Source: Candidatus Berkiella aquae (GTDB taxonomy: Bacteria; Pseudomonadota; Gammaproteobacteria; Berkiellales; Berkiellaceae). From it: DNA of 64,000 nucleotides. The translations under genes and the position numbers were made by a program. The stretch spans positions 2,976,001 through 3,040,000 of the forward strand of contig NZ_LKAJ02000001.1 of assembly GCF_001431295.2 (NCBI RefSeq), in the 5' to 3' direction. Each line of letters starts with the position of its first letter. Position 1 is the first letter of the stretch. Of this stretch, positions 46,041-56,786 are shown piece by piece. The notes below the pieces were generated by a model, which was given only the letters and a program-made list of their open reading frames with translations, was not told where the DNA came from and made no database searches.

Positions 46041-47201
46041 ATGATGCCCATGATCTCAGGCCTAAGTGAAACTGCTTCGTTAATTCGCGATACTGTTTAT
46101 GAATTTGCCCAACGCGAAATTGCTCCTCTTGCACAACAAATCGATGAAACAAATACCTTTCCTGCTGCTCTGTGGCAAAAGATGGGCGCGTTAGGATTAT
46201 TAGGGATCACCGTCAAAGAAGAATTTGGCGGTTCTCAACTTGGATACTTAGCTCATGTTATTGCAATGGAAGAAATTAGTCGAGCTTCTGCCTCCATTGG
46301 ATTAAGTTATGGAGCCCATTCAAATCTTTGTGTCAACCAAATTCATCGCAATGGCACCCCAGAACAAAAATTAAAATATTTGCCGAAATTATTAAGTGGC
46401 GAGCATGTCGGCGCTTTAGCCATGAGCGAATCAGGCAGTGGTTCAGATGTGATGAGCTTATCGCTAAATGCAACCCGTCACGGTGATTTTTATCGATTAA
46501 ATGGCTCTAAAATGTGGATCACCAATGGGCCTGATGCCAATATATTAATTGTTTATGCACGAACCGATAAAGACAAAGGCCCTAAAGGGATCACCGCTTT
46601 TATTATCGAAAAAGATTTTCCTGGCTATAAGACAGCGCAAAAACTCGACAAACTCGGCATGCGTGGTTCCAATACCTGCGAGCTTGTGTTTGAAGATTGC
46701 GATGTGCCAGCTGAAAATATCTTGGGAACCTTGAATGACGGCGCTAGCGTTCTCATGAGTGGATTAAATTATGAAAGACTGATTCTTGCAGCTGGCCCTG
46801 TTGGTATTATGCAAGCTTGCTTAGATGTGGTTGTTCCCTATGTTCATGAACGCAAGCAATTTGGCAAAGCCATTGGACAATATCAATTTATTCAAGGCAA
46901 AGTCGCTGATATGTATACGGCATTATCAGCAAGTCGTGCATTTTTGTATCAGCTTGCGCAGCATGTCGATAACAGCCAAATCTTAGACAATAAAGATGCT
47001 GCTGCGGTTATTCTTTTTACTTCCGAACATGCCACCCAAATAGCGCTAGAAGCCATACAATGCTTAGGCGGTAATGGTTATGTCAATGAGTATCCTACAG
47101 GACGGCTACTACGCGATGCCAAACTGTATGAAATTGGCGCAGGCACTTCTGAAATTCGTCGTATCATTATTGGTCGTGAAATTTTTAATGAAGGAAATTA
47201 G
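46041..47201 (+). CDS. liuA: Isovaleryl-CoA dehydrogenase
   Basis: 386 residues, acyl-CoA dehydrogenase that turns isovaleryl-CoA into 3-methylcrotonyl-CoA. Signature segments: [43 protein letters not shown] (carrying the catalytic Glu in the position specific to isovaleryl-CoA dehydrogenases), [34 protein letters not shown]-type C terminus. First gene of a plus-strand leucine-degradation operon; AGGA lies about 10 bases upstream. Confidence 0.94.
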   Translation: MMPMISGLSETASLIRDTVYEFAQREIAPLAQQIDETNTFPAALWQKMGALGLLGITVKEEFGGSQLGYLAHVIAMEEISRASASIGLSYGAHSNLCVNQIHRNGTPEQKLKYLPKLLSGEHVGALAMSESGSGSDVMSLSLNATRHGDFYRLNGSKMWITNGPDANILIVYARTDKDKGPKGITAFIIEKDFPGYKTAQKLDKLGMRGSNTCELVFEDCDVPAENILGTLNDGASVLMSGLNYERLILAAGPVGIMQACLDVVVPYVHERKQFGKAIGQYQFIQGKVADMYTALSASRAFLYQLAQHVDNSQILDNKDAAAVILFTSEHATQIALEAIQCLGGNGYVNEYPTGRLLRDAKLYEIGAGTSEIRRIIIGREIFNEGN

Positions 47202-47208
47202 CGCACTC

Positions 47209-48402
47209 ATGTTAAAGTCTTCTGATAAAGTCGTTATTGTTGCAACTAAACGAACACCGATTGGTCAATATTTAGGCTGTTTTTCCTCACAAAGTGCACC
47301 GCAATTAGGGGCTGCCGCTATTGCTAGTCTCTTTACGCAAGTTGATGTTGATTTACATGAAATTGATGAAGTCTTCATGGGATGTGTTTTACCGGCTGGC
47401 CTTGGTCAAGCACCCGCAAGACAAGCATTAATCGGTGCAAAGTTGCCAATGCATGTGCCAGCAACAACCATTAACAAAATGTGCGGTTCGGGAATGAAAG
47501 CACTCATGATAGCGCATGATGCTATCTTAAGCGGTAGTCAAAAAATGAATATTGCCGGCGGTATGGAAAGTATGTCCAATGCGCCTTATTTGCTCCCTAA
47601 AGCAAGACAGGGCTATCGCATGGGACATGGTAGCGTATATGACCATATGTTTTTAGATGGACTAGAAGATGCTTATGACAAAGGCAAATTGATGGGTGTT
47701 TTTGCCGAAATTTGTGCAGAAAAATATCATTTTTCAAGAGAGCAACAAGATGAATTTGCATTGGAATCATTAACGTTAGCGCAGCAAGCCATTAAAAATC
47801 ATGCTTTTAACGATGAAATCGTGCCCATTAGCATTACGAATAAATCAAGCATCATTGAAATCATGGATGATGAACTCCCGGGTAAAGCGATGCCGGAAAA
47901 AATTCCTCATTTAAAGCCCGCTTTCAAAGAAAATGGCACCGTCACGGCAGCCAATTCAAGCGCCATTTCTGATGGGGCTTGTGCCCATTTACTGATGACG
48001 CAATCAGATGCAAATCATCGTGGCATTAAACCACTAGCAACCATCATCGCGCATGCACAACATGCCAATGAACCCGGTTGGTTTACAACCGCACCCATTC
48101 AAGCGATAGAAAAAGTACTTGCTAAGGCGAATTGGCATATCAATGATGTCGATCTCTTTGAAATTAATGAGGCATTTGCCGTCGTTACTCTGGCAGCTAT
48201 TCAAACATTAGGTCTCTCACGCAAAAAAGTAAATATTCATGGTGGTGCTTGCGCATTGGGACATCCTATTGGCGCCTCTGGTGCAAGAATTGTGACCACC
48301 CTTATCTATGCGCTCAAGCAACAAGGACTAAAAAAAGGGGTTGCTGCGCTTTGTATTGGTGGCGGAGAAGCAACTGCAATTGCGATTGAAGTGAACGAGT
48401 AA
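47209..48402 (+). CDS. Acetyl-CoA acetyltransferase (thiolase)
   Basis: 397 residues from ATG 47209; the open frame extends upstream into liuA but the family length supports this start (ATG 47188 is an alternative). Thiolase residues: nucleophilic Cys in NKMCGSGMKA, NEAFAV, GGACALGHPIGASGAR with His, and the second catalytic Cys in LCIGGGEA. In the leucine pathway it cleaves acetoacetyl-CoA to two acetyl-CoA; it may also act on 2-methylacetoacetyl-CoA from isoleucine. Confidence 0.93.
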   Translation: MLKSSDKVVIVATKRTPIGQYLGCFSSQSAPQLGAAAIASLFTQVDVDLHEIDEVFMGCVLPAGLGQAPARQALIGAKLPMHVPATTINKMCGSGMKALMIAHDAILSGSQKMNIAGGMESMSNAPYLLPKARQGYRMGHGSVYDHMFLDGLEDAYDKGKLMGVFAEICAEKYHFSREQQDEFALESLTLAQQAIKNHAFNDEIVPISITNKSSIIEIMDDELPGKAMPEKIPHLKPAFKENGTVTAANSSAISDGACAHLLMTQSDANHRGIKPLATIIAHAQHANEPGWFTTAPIQAIEKVLAKANWHINDVDLFEINEAFAVVTLAAIQTLGLSRKKVNIHGGACALGHPIGASGARIVTTLIYALKQQGLKKGVAALCIGGGEATAIAIEVNE

Positions 48403-48405
48403 ATT

Positions 48406-50013
48406 ATGCCTATTATCAAAAACACGCTGGATACCAAAACCGAAGATTTTACAAATAATGTTGCTAGTATTTCAATTCAAGTAGAGCACTTAAAATCTTT
48501 AACACAGAAGATAGCGCAGGGCGGTGGAGAAAAATTGCAAGCGCTACACACAAGTCGCGGAAAATTGTTACCCAGAGAACGCATTAATAAATTGTTAGAT
48601 CCAGGTTCTGCATTTTTAGAACTTTCGCTATTTGCGGGTTTTGAATTATATGATGAAGAAATCCCAGCAGGCGGCATTTTATGCGGCATCGGACGTATTC
48701 ATGGTCAAGAATGCATGATTATCGCCAATGATGCGACAGTAAAAGGCGGAACATACTATCCTATTACCGTTAAAAAACATTTACGTGCTCAAACCATTGC
48801 ACAAGAAAATCATTTACCTTGCATTTATTTGGTAGATTCAGGTGGTGCTAATTTACCCCACCAAGATGAAGTGTTTCCTGACAAAGATGACTTTGGTCGT
48901 ATTTTTTTTAATCAAGCAAGAATGTCAAGTCTTGGGATCCCACAAATTGCGGTTGTGATGGGCTCTTGTACGGCAGGTGGCGCTTATGTTCCTGCCATGG
49001 CCGATGAAAGCATTATGGTCAAAGATCAAGCAACCATTTTTTTGGCAGGCCCTCCCTTAGTTAAAGCTGCAACCGGAGAAACTGTCACTGCACAAGAATT
49101 GGGTGGTGCAGATGTTCATTGCAAAGTCTCCGGTGTTTCTGATCATTATGCGCAAAATGATGAACATGCTTTAATGATTGCAAGAGATTGTGTCAAAAAC
49201 CTTGCTCGTAAAAAAATTATCTCGTTACCGGTGAAAGAATCAAAAGCCCCTCTTTACGCTCAATCAGAAATATATGGTCTCATTCCAACGTCGCTTCGCA
49301 TCCCCATGCAAATGAAACAAATTATTGCGCGACTCGTCGATGGCTCCGAATTTCATGAATTTAAAGCTTTATATGGCACCACGTTAATCTGTGGATTTGC
49401 GCATCTTTACGGCTACCCCGTTGGCATTGTTGCCAACAATGGTATTTTATTTAGCGAATCTGCACAAAAAGGCACTCACTTTATTGAATTATGTGCCAAG
49501 AGAAAGATCCCCTTAATCTTTCTGCAAAATATTACCGGATTTATGGTGGGTAAGCGTTATGAAGCCGGTGGTATCGCAAAGGATGGCGCGAAAATGGTGA
49601 TGGCAGTCTCCTGTGCCAATGTACCTAAACTCACAGTGATTATGGGCGGCAGCTTCGGTGCAGGTAATTATGGCATGTGTGGTCGAGCTTATGACCCCCG
49701 ATTTTTGTGGATGTGGCCGAATGCTCGAATTTCTGTCATGGGAGGCGAGCAAGCGGCAAGCGTTTTAGTCCAAGTCAAAAAAGCTAAAATGGAAAAAGAA
49801 GGTGAAACTTGGACTCAAGAACAAGAACAAGCTTTTGTTGATAAAATAACGGCACAATACGACAAGCAAGGCCATCCCTATTACTCCAGTGCAAGGCTTT
49901 GGGATGATGGTGTCATTGATCCCTTACAAACACGCGATGTACTTGGATTGGCTTTATCAGCTTGTCTGAATGCACCGATTGATGAAACTGAATATGGAAT
50001 TTTTAGAATATGA
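48406..50013 (+). CDS. liuB: Methylcrotonoyl-CoA carboxylase, carboxyltransferase (beta) subunit
   Basis: 535 residues, normal family size. Carboxyltransferase features: [82 protein letters not shown]. It transfers the carboxyl group from biotin (on LiuD) to 3-methylcrotonyl-CoA, giving 3-methylglutaconyl-CoA. Overlaps liuC by 4 bases. Confidence 0.96.
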   Translation: MPIIKNTLDTKTEDFTNNVASISIQVEHLKSLTQKIAQGGGEKLQALHTSRGKLLPRERINKLLDPGSAFLELSLFAGFELYDEEIPAGGILCGIGRIHGQECMIIANDATVKGGTYYPITVKKHLRAQTIAQENHLPCIYLVDSGGANLPHQDEVFPDKDDFGRIFFNQARMSSLGIPQIAVVMGSCTAGGAYVPAMADESIMVKDQATIFLAGPPLVKAATGETVTAQELGGADVHCKVSGVSDHYAQNDEHALMIARDCVKNLARKKIISLPVKESKAPLYAQSEIYGLIPTSLRIPMQMKQIIARLVDGSEFHEFKALYGTTLICGFAHLYGYPVGIVANNGILFSESAQKGTHFIELCAKRKIPLIFLQNITGFMVGKRYEAGGIAKDGAKMVMAVSCANVPKLTVIMGGSFGAGNYGMCGRAYDPRFLWMWPNARISVMGGEQAASVLVQVKKAKMEKEGETWTQEQEQAFVDKITAQYDKQGHPYYSSARLWDDGVIDPLQTRDVLGLALSACLNAPIDETEYGIFRI

Positions 50014-50807
50014 CCGTGCAAGATACCATCCTCGTTGAAAAAAATCAGCACGGGGTTGCCACGCTTACTTTAAATCGGCCGCAAGTGCATAATGCCTTTA
50101 ATGAAACCATGATCGCACAAATGACTGAGAGCCTGCATCAGCTTGCGATAGATCATAGCGTTAGAATACTGGTTTTAAAAAGTACCGGAAAACATTTTTC
50201 TGCTGGCGCTGATTTAGCCTGGATGCGAAAAATGATGCAATATGATGCAACCGCTAATTTTCAAGATGCCTTAGCACTGGGAAAATTAATGTATCATCTT
50301 CATCATTTTCCCAAACCAACCCTTGCTATCGTACAAGGTAATGCCTATGGTGGCGGTGCAGGTTTAATTGCTTGTTGTCATATCGCGATTACTGCATCGA
50401 TAGCAGAGTTTTGTTTTTCTGAAGTAAAACTTGGCCTTATCCCTGCCGTGATTAGTCCCTATGTAATACAGGCTATTGGCCAACGTCATGCACGTGCTTA
50501 CTTTCTCAGTGCTAACACCTTTAATGCAGCAACCGCGCTACAAATGGGGCTGTGCCATGAAGTCGTTGCTATAGAGGAACTTGAGACAAAAGCACATGAA
50601 ATGATCACTCGCCTTTTACAAAATGGGCCTCATGCTTTACAGGCAGTGAATCAATTAATGAATCATTTACAAACGCCATCTATCGATGAAGATTTAGTTC
50701 ATATGACGGCGAAAACAATCGCGATGCTACGCATTTCACCAGAGGGTCAAGAAGGCTTAAATGCATTTTTAGAAAAAAGAGAGCCATCATGGGTAAAAAC
50801 ACGCTGA
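50010..50807 (+). CDS. liuC: Methylglutaconyl-CoA hydratase
   Basis: 265 residues, crotonase fold. [17 protein letters not shown] is the typical methylglutaconyl-CoA hydratase variant of the oxyanion region, and [18 protein letters not shown] gives the second oxyanion loop. It hydrates 3-methylglutaconyl-CoA to HMG-CoA. It sits between the two carboxylase subunit genes and overlaps liuD by 19 bases. Confidence 0.94.
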   Translation: MTVQDTILVEKNQHGVATLTLNRPQVHNAFNETMIAQMTESLHQLAIDHSVRILVLKSTGKHFSAGADLAWMRKMMQYDATANFQDALALGKLMYHLHHFPKPTLAIVQGNAYGGGAGLIACCHIAITASIAEFCFSEVKLGLIPAVISPYVIQAIGQRHARAYFLSANTFNAATALQMGLCHEVVAIEELETKAHEMITRLLQNGPHALQAVNQLMNHLQTPSIDEDLVHMTAKTIAMLRISPEGQEGLNAFLEKREPSWVKTR

Positions 50808-52801
50808 AATCAATCAATCGTTTACTGATTGCGAATCGAGGTGAAATTGCCTGTCGAATTATTCGTACAGCCAAAAAATTGGGTATTCACACTATTGCCG
50901 TGTATGCACTAGAAGACCAGCATGCTTTGCACTGTTCACTAGCGGATGAAGCATTGTGCATCGGTGGTGGCGCTCTTGAAAAGAGCTATTTAAATATTGA
51001 CCATATCATTCAAGCGGCTAGACAATCTGACGCTGATGCTATTCATCCAGGTTATGGTTTTCTTTCTGAAAATGCGGCCTTTGCAAAACGCTGTGCGACA
51101 GAAAATATTATTTTTATTGGCCCCACAGATTTTTCAATAGCGCAAATGGCAGTAAAAGATCAAGCCAAAAAAATCATGCGAAAAGCCAATGTGCCGGTCA
51201 TACCCGGTTATGAAGGTGATGAGCAAAGCATTAGCGCATTACAACAAGCCGCCACAAAGATTGGTTATCCTATTATGTTAAAAGCTGCAAAAGGTGGCGG
51301 CGGTAAAGGCATGCGTATTGTCAAACAGCCAGATGAATTAGCGGAAGCTATTCAAAGCGCCAAACGTGAAAGTTTACATAGTTTTGGTGATGAAACGCTT
51401 TTTATTGAGAAATACGTGCCCCATGCAAGACATATTGAAGTGCAAATATTTCGCGATCAGCAAGGAAATGCGGTACATCTTTTTGAACGTGATTGTTCAT
51501 TGCAACGACGCCACCAAAAAATTATTGAAGAAAGCCCTGCATTAGGTTTAACAGACGCGGTTAAACAAGCGCTTTATCAAGCAGCGCTTAATGCAGCTCA
51601 TGCAATTAACTATTTAGGTGCGGGAACAGTCGAATTTCTTTATGCACCTAATGGCGAATTCTACTTTATGGAAATGAATACCCGCTTACAAGTTGAGCAT
51701 CCTGTCACAGAAATGATCACAGGGCTCGATCTGGTTGAGTGGCAAATTCGTATCGCGCAGGGGCACCCTATTCCGTTAGCACAATCTGAAATTAAAGTTT
51801 ATGGGCACGCTCTTGAAGCACGCATTTACGCAGAAGATCCCACGCTTGGCTTTTTGCCTGCAACCGGTCACATCAAAGCGATTTTTATTCCAAACAATAC
51901 AACGGGCTATCGACTCGATAGTGGCCTACAAGTTGGTGATACGGTGGGGATCCACTTTGATCCTTTATTGGCTAAATTAATTGTTCATGCGAATTCGCGC
52001 GCTGAGGCTGTTAATGCACTCTATGACGCTTTATCGCAATATAATCTTATTGGCATCACAACCAATATTGCCTTTTTAAGAAGTGTGTTGCGAAATGATA
52101 ACTTTATCCAAGGGCACATTGATACGCAGACATTAGAGCGCTCATTAGCTTCATTCTTACCTAAACCACAAAGTATTACGATTGAACAATTAGCAATTGC
52201 AAGCATCTTGGTTATTTTGATGCGACAATATCCTATCTCGTCTGAAGATCTTTTCTCTCCATGGAATGTCTCTCATGCTTGGCGTTTAAATGAAGATTTC
52301 AAAGAAACGATAGCACTGATGTTTCATCAAGAGATCTTCAACCTGACGATTACCCATTTGCCCGCAAAAAGGAATGCACTGACCATTCGCATTGTCCATC
52401 ATGGTCAATCTTGCATTATTACAGGCAAATTTCAAGGAAACTTATTACATATTCAATTGCCCAATGAACAGTATGCTATCCCCTATTTTTATACAGAGGA
52501 TTTGTTAGCTTTCATTGCAAAAGGCAATACTTGCTTATTTAAAATTGCCAATAATAATCATGACCATGATACACTCTCTCATGCAACACCTAACACGATT
52601 CGTGCGCCTATGCCTGGTGTTGTCACTAAAATTTGGGTTAAATCAGGCGATAAAGTGACTCATGGTGAGAAACTCATGGCTTTAGAAGCTATGAAAATGG
52701 AACATACCTTGGCTGCCGCTAAAGCTGGCGCGATTAAGGCGATTCGCTATAGCATTGGCGATCAAGTCGAGGAAGGTTGTGAACTAATCGATTTTGAGTG
52801 A
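50789..52801 (+). CDS. liuD: Methylcrotonoyl-CoA carboxylase, biotin-containing (alpha) subunit
   Basis: 670 residues. Biotin carboxylase domain (about 7-450: RLLIANRGEIACRII, ATP-grasp loop KAAKGGGGKGMR, MNTRLQVEHPVTE) and a C-terminal biotin-carrier domain (about 600-670) with the biotinylation site EAMKMEH. The middle region is a divergent BT-like linker. It carboxylates biotin for LiuB. Overlaps liuC; the next gene's TTG alternative overlaps its end. Confidence 0.96.
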   Translation: MGKNTLKSINRLLIANRGEIACRIIRTAKKLGIHTIAVYALEDQHALHCSLADEALCIGGGALEKSYLNIDHIIQAARQSDADAIHPGYGFLSENAAFAKRCATENIIFIGPTDFSIAQMAVKDQAKKIMRKANVPVIPGYEGDEQSISALQQAATKIGYPIMLKAAKGGGGKGMRIVKQPDELAEAIQSAKRESLHSFGDETLFIEKYVPHARHIEVQIFRDQQGNAVHLFERDCSLQRRHQKIIEESPALGLTDAVKQALYQAALNAAHAINYLGAGTVEFLYAPNGEFYFMEMNTRLQVEHPVTEMITGLDLVEWQIRIAQGHPIPLAQSEIKVYGHALEARIYAEDPTLGFLPATGHIKAIFIPNNTTGYRLDSGLQVGDTVGIHFDPLLAKLIVHANSRAEAVNALYDALSQYNLIGITTNIAFLRSVLRNDNFIQGHIDTQTLERSLASFLPKPQSITIEQLAIASILVILMRQYPISSEDLFSPWNVSHAWRLNEDFKETIALMFHQEIFNLTITHLPAKRNALTIRIVHHGQSCIITGKFQGNLLHIQLPNEQYAIPYFYTEDLLAFIAKGNTCLFKIANNNHDHDTLSHATPNTIRAPMPGVVTKIWVKSGDKVTHGEKLMALEAMKMEHTLAAAKAGAIKAIRYSIGDQVEEGCELIDFE

Positions 52802-52808
52802 AATACTT

Positions 52809-53708
52809 ATGCAAACAAAAGTAAATATTGTTGAAGTCGGCCCTCGCGATGGCTTACAAAATGAAAAAGCTATTTTGCCTACTGCAACAAAAATTGAATT
52901 TATTCAACGATTATTAGCCTCAGGGTTACGTATTATTGAAGCTACCAGTTTTGTTTCACCTAAATGGATCCCGCAAATGACGGATCACATGGAAGTTGCG
53001 AAATTATTGCCTCAAGATCCTTTTGCACAGTTCCCGGTGTTGGTACCTAATGAAAAAGGTCTTGATAATGCGATTGCTTGTGGGGTAAAAGAAATTGCTG
53101 TTTTTGCCGCTGCCTCAGAAACATTTTCGAAAAAAAATATAAATCGCACTATTAGTGAAAGTTTAGCTGACTATGGACCATTAATCGAACGTGCCATTAA
53201 AGCGGGATTAAATGTTCGTGGTTATGTCTCTTGCACGTTAGGATGCCCTTATGAGGGAAAAGTTCCTGTTAAACAAGTAGCTTATGTTGCACAGGCACTC
53301 TCTGCGGCAGGTTGTTATCAAATTTCATTAGGCGATACGATTGGCGTTGGCACACCCAAGGCGGCTTTAGAGATGGTCAAAGCGGTTGCCATAGATATAC
53401 CCATTCAAGAACTTGCCGTTCATTTTCATGATACCTATGGGCAAGCATTAGCTAATATTGTCCCCTGTTTAGAGTTTGGTATTCGTACGATTGATAGCTC
53501 TGTTGCAGGATTGGGAGGCTGCCCTTATGCCGTTGGCGCAACCGGCAATGTCGCAACCGAAGAAGTGATTTATCTGCTGCATGGCATGGGATTTGAGACA
53601 GGTGTTGATCTCGACAAACTAATCGATGCCGGTGAATTTATTTGTCAACAATTACAACAAGTGAATCGTTCAAAAGTAGCGACAGCGATTATTGCTAATA
53701 GAAAGTAA
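52809..53708 (+). CDS. liuE: Hydroxymethylglutaryl-CoA lyase
   Basis: 299 residues from ATG 52809 (an in-frame TTG at 52794 would overlap liuD). TIM-barrel lyase: [12 protein letters not shown] at the N terminus with the metal Asp, [12 protein letters not shown] with the metal His pair, and the active-site loop [12 protein letters not shown] with its catalytic Cys. It splits HMG-CoA into acetyl-CoA and acetoacetate. Confidence 0.96.
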   Translation: MQTKVNIVEVGPRDGLQNEKAILPTATKIEFIQRLLASGLRIIEATSFVSPKWIPQMTDHMEVAKLLPQDPFAQFPVLVPNEKGLDNAIACGVKEIAVFAAASETFSKKNINRTISESLADYGPLIERAIKAGLNVRGYVSCTLGCPYEGKVPVKQVAYVAQALSAAGCYQISLGDTIGVGTPKAALEMVKAVAIDIPIQELAVHFHDTYGQALANIVPCLEFGIRTIDSSVAGLGGCPYAVGATGNVATEEVIYLLHGMGFETGVDLDKLIDAGEFICQQLQQVNRSKVATAIIANRK

Positions 53709-53718
53709 GGAGTTAAGC

Positions 53719-54417
53719 GTGTCAGGTTTTAATAAAGTTGTTCACTCTTACGATGAGGCACTGGCTGGCCTTCAAGACAATATGACACTCATGGTAGGTG
53801 GATTTGGCCTTTGTGGGATACCCGAAGGATTAATTTATAAAGTTTATGAAATGGGGGTTAAAGGATTAACCTGTATTTCAAATAATGCGGGTATCGATGG
53901 TTTTGGTCTGGGTTATTTACTGGAAAAGCGCCAAATTAAAACTATGATAGCCTCTTATGTTGGTGAAAATGCGCTTTTTGAACAATTACTCTTAAGTGGC
54001 GAAATGGAAGTGAAGCTAACACCACAAGGCACTCTCGCGGAAAAAATTCGTGCTGGCGGCGCAGGGATCCCAGCTTTTTATACGCCAACAGGCTATGGCA
54101 CCGTGATCGCTGAAGGTAAGCGCGTCGATGAATTTCATGGCAAAAAATACATTTTAGAAGAATCACTCACCGCTGACTTTTCGTTAGTGAAAGCTTATAA
54201 AGCCGATACCATGGGTAATCTTATCTATCGCAAAACCACTCGAAACTTTAATCCCATGATGGCCACTGCTGGCAAAATCACCGTCGCCGAAGTAGAAGAA
54301 ATTGTCGAGGCAGGCCAACTTGATCCTGACCACATTCATACCCCCGGTATCTATGTTAACCGTGTTATTCAAGGGTCATTTGAAAAACGAATTGAACGAA
54401 AAATGCTCAAGAAATAA
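53719..54417 (+). CDS. scoA: Succinyl-CoA:3-oxoacid CoA-transferase subunit A
   Basis: 232 residues from GTG 53719, chosen because AAGGAG lies 7 bases upstream; the longer frame begins inside liu[26 protein letters not shown] and YTPTGYGT are SCOT alpha-chain motifs. With ScoB it activates acetoacetate with succinyl-CoA, feeding the thiolase. Nine bases separate it from scoB. Confidence 0.95.
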   Translation: MSGFNKVVHSYDEALAGLQDNMTLMVGGFGLCGIPEGLIYKVYEMGVKGLTCISNNAGIDGFGLGYLLEKRQIKTMIASYVGENALFEQLLLSGEMEVKLTPQGTLAEKIRAGGAGIPAFYTPTGYGTVIAEGKRVDEFHGKKYILEESLTADFSLVKAYKADTMGNLIYRKTTRNFNPMMATAGKITVAEVEEIVEAGQLDPDHIHTPGIYVNRVIQGSFEKRIERKMLKK

Positions 54418-54426
54418 GGATTGATC

Positions 54427-55098
54427 ATGGCATTATCACGTGAGCAAATTGCAATGCGTATTGCACAAGAATTAAAAGATGGTTTTTATGTCAACTTAGG
54501 CATTGGTATTCCTACCCTTGTTGCTAATTACATCCCTAAAGGTATTCAAGTCTGCCTACAATCAGAAAATGGCTTGCTGGGTATGGGTGAGTATCCGACT
54601 GAGCAAACCCTGGATCCTGATTTAATCAATGCCGGCAAAGAAACCGTTACCGCCAGTATCGGTGCGAGTTTCTTTTCATCCAGCGATAGTTTCGCCATGA
54701 TCCGCGGCGGTCATATTGATTTAACGGTGTTGGGTGCATTTGAAGTTGATCAAACCGGTAGCATTGCTTCTTGGATGATCCCTGGCAAACTCGTTAAAGG
54801 GATGGGCGGTGCGATGGATTTAGTAGCAAGCGCACAAAATATTATTGTCGCGATGGCCCATGCCAATAAAGAAGGCGAATCTAAAATTCTACCCAAATGT
54901 ACCCTACCGTTAACCGGTGTGAATTGTGTTAAGAAAATTGTGACCGATCTTGCGGTGCTTGAGGTAAAAGACGGCGCATTTCATTTATTAGAACGCGCAC
55001 CCGGGGTCAGCATCGATGAGATCAAAAGCAAAACCGCGGGTAAACTGATTGTTCCTGACGATGTGCCTGAGATTCGCTTTTCACCCGCCGCCGCTTGA
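54427..55098 (+). CDS. scoB: Succinyl-CoA:3-oxoacid CoA-transferase subunit B
   Basis: 223 residues from ATG 54427 (AAGGA 6 bases upstream). Catalytic Glu in [37 protein letters not shown] and [18 protein letters not shown] are family motifs. Last gene of the leucine operon; a GC-rich repeat follows. Confidence 0.95.
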   Translation: MALSREQIAMRIAQELKDGFYVNLGIGIPTLVANYIPKGIQVCLQSENGLLGMGEYPTEQTLDPDLINAGKETVTASIGASFFSSSDSFAMIRGGHIDLTVLGAFEVDQTGSIASWMIPGKLVKGMGGAMDLVASAQNIIVAMAHANKEGESKILPKCTLPLTGVNCVKKIVTDLAVLEVKDGAFHLLERAPGVSIDEIKSKTAGKLIVPDDVPEIRFSPAAA

Positions 55099-55200
55099 AG
55101 TAAGTAACCCGCCGTTGCATCGCTAGAAGCTATGGCGGACAAGCACCGGCGTCGCTTCAAGAGCTATGGCGGGCAGGCCCCTACGAGTTAAAGAGAGAAA
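55099..55200. repeat. GC-rich intergenic repeat after scoB
   Basis: Two imperfect direct copies of a GCTTC/AGAAGCTATGGCGG(A/G)CA(A/G)G motif (near 55125 and 55153) with CCGCCG/CGGCG pieces; hairpin-forming. Probably a dispersed repeat that may also end the operon transcript. Confidence 0.45.
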
Positions 55201-55207
55201 AAAATAG

Positions 55208-55531
55208 ATGTTTGCAGTGATCTATCAAGGCTATTTGAGGCCCAATCAAGAAGAAAACTACCAACGCGCCTGGCAAATTGTTGCCAGCTATTTTAAAGAA
55301 CATCGCGGTGCATTAGGCTCATGCCTACATAAAACAAAAAATGATTTGTGGGTGGCTTATTCTCGTTGGCCTGATAAAGCCACCCGTGATGCATCCTGGC
55401 CAGGAGAAGATGCACCTGCCAGTGAATTGCCTGAAAATGTCAAACAGGCGATTAAAACCATTCAAAGCTGTCTTGATCCAAAACGTAAAATTGCTGAAAT
55501 TGCCATGGATGTAGTGAATGATTTGTTGTGA
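55208..55531 (+). CDS. Antibiotic-biosynthesis-monooxygenase-fold (ABM) protein
   Basis: 107 residues with the ferredoxin-like layout of dimeric ABM/YgiN-type proteins: first strand FAVIYQGYLRP, helix QRAWQIVASYFKEH, strand LGSCLHKTKNDLWVAYSRW. Substrate unknown; many members are not monooxygenases. The last 27 residues recur as a decayed copy near 56703. Confidence 0.65.
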   Translation: MFAVIYQGYLRPNQEENYQRAWQIVASYFKEHRGALGSCLHKTKNDLWVAYSRWPDKATRDASWPGEDAPASELPENVKQAIKTIQSCLDPKRKIAEIAMDVVNDLL

Positions 55532-55539
55532 CAACCTTA

Positions 55540-56553
55540 CTAGATATCTAAGTTAATAATGATTTTTCCAATACTGGTTTTACCTTCCAGCAAAGCATGT
55601 GCTTGATATAAGTTATGTGCCGTTAGACCTTGCATTTGCTGATTTTGCGTTGAGATGAGTTTGCCGGACTCTGCTAAAGCGGCAATCTTTTGTAAAATTT
55701 TACCTTGTGTCTCTTTTTGATAATCAAACATCGATTTGGTAAACATAAATTCCCAATGCACAGAAATCGATTTTTGTTTAAAAGGAACGATATCTAAAAC
55801 ATCGGGATCATCGATTAAGCAAAAGTGTCCAAAGGGGCGAAGAATTTGCGGTATTTGTTCAAGATACAGCTTTGAGTGCGTTGTGCCAAAAATAACATCA
55901 ACTTCTTTTATATCTTGTTTATTCAATTCCTCCTTGAGATTATGCTGATGATTGATAACAAGATCTGCGCCTAATTTTTGGCACCATTGACGCGTTTCTT
56001 CTCTGGATGCGGTTGCAATAATCTTGACCTTGGTTGTTGCTTTGAGGATCTGAATCGCAATGGAGCCAACCCCACCCCCTCCACCAATAATTAAGATTTT
56101 GGTTTGTTCGGTGAAAGGCATTAAATTACTTTCAATCAAGGCTTCCCAAGCAGTGAGAGACGTTAACGGTAAAGCTGCGGCTTGTGCAAAACTGAAATTG
56201 TTTGGTTTTTTAGCAACAAGACGATAATCAATCACTTGGAATTCAGCATTAGCTCCATTTTTTAATAAATCGCCTGCATAAAAAATATCATCACCGACTT
56301 GAAACCCTTGCACTTGGCTACCTATTTTTTCAATAGTCCCCGCCGCATCCCATCCCAAAATAACGGGTTGATTATTTTGTGCATTTCGACTTAAACGAAT
56401 TTTATAATCAACCGGATTAACCGAAATGGCTTTGATCTTAACAAGCACTTCATTTTCGTTGGGCTCCGGAATGGGCAGCTCAAGTTCTTGGATGTTAAAA
56501 TTTTTTAAATCGTGTGCTTGATAATACCCTAATGCTTTCACGCTCTTCTCCAA
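55540..56553 (-). CDS. Zinc-free MDR oxidoreductase (quinone oxidoreductase-like)
   Basis: 337 residues, medium-chain dehydrogenase/reductase. N-terminal GroES-like domain with VKIKAISVNPVDYKIR and WDAAGTIEKIG, then a Rossmann domain with GGGGGVGSIAIQ and ATASREET. Zinc-ligand cysteines are absent, as in NAD(P)H:quinone oxidoreductases. It is probably NADPH-dependent. Convergent with the ABM-like gene, 8 bases apart. Confidence 0.85.
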   Translation of the reverse strand: MEKSVKALGYYQAHDLKNFNIQELELPIPEPNENEVLVKIKAISVNPVDYKIRLSRNAQNNQPVILGWDAAGTIEKIGSQVQGFQVGDDIFYAGDLLKNGANAEFQVIDYRLVAKKPNNFSFAQAAALPLTSLTAWEALIESNLMPFTEQTKILIIGGGGGVGSIAIQILKATTKVKIIATASREETRQWCQKLGADLVINHQHNLKEELNKQDIKEVDVIFGTTHSKLYLEQIPQILRPFGHFCLIDDPDVLDIVPFKQKSISVHWEFMFTKSMFDYQKETQGKILQKIAALAESGKLISTQNQQMQGLTAHNLYQAHALLEGKTSIGKIIINLDI

Positions 56554-56660
56554 TCCTTGAATGTTATCTCACTTTGACATCTATCAAACTATTCATTCGG
56601 TTCTCTATAGAATAGAATTCAATTTATATCAGATATAACGTACAAATCGGATAATTTTCA

Positions 56661-56786
56661 ATGAAAAAAAGCAAATACATTACTTAAAAACCGAGTGTGT
56701 TGCCCCTCAAAGCCATTCAAGCAAGTCTGGATCCAGAACGAAAAATTCCAGCAATTGCTATGCAAGTGGTGAATGACTTAATTTAA
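56661..56786 (+). pseudogene. Chimeric remnant: phhA start joined to the end of an ABM-like gene
   Basis: From 56661 the sequence reads MKKSKYIT then stop, matching the first seven codons of phhA (MKKSKYIS). From about 56703 the frame reads LKAIQASLDPERKIPAIAMQ..VNDLI then stop, matching the C terminus of the 55208 protein (IKTIQSCLDPKRKIAEIAMD..VNDLL). Neither is a usable gene. The piece overlaps the 3' end of the 56783 gene by a few bases. Confidence 0.6.
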
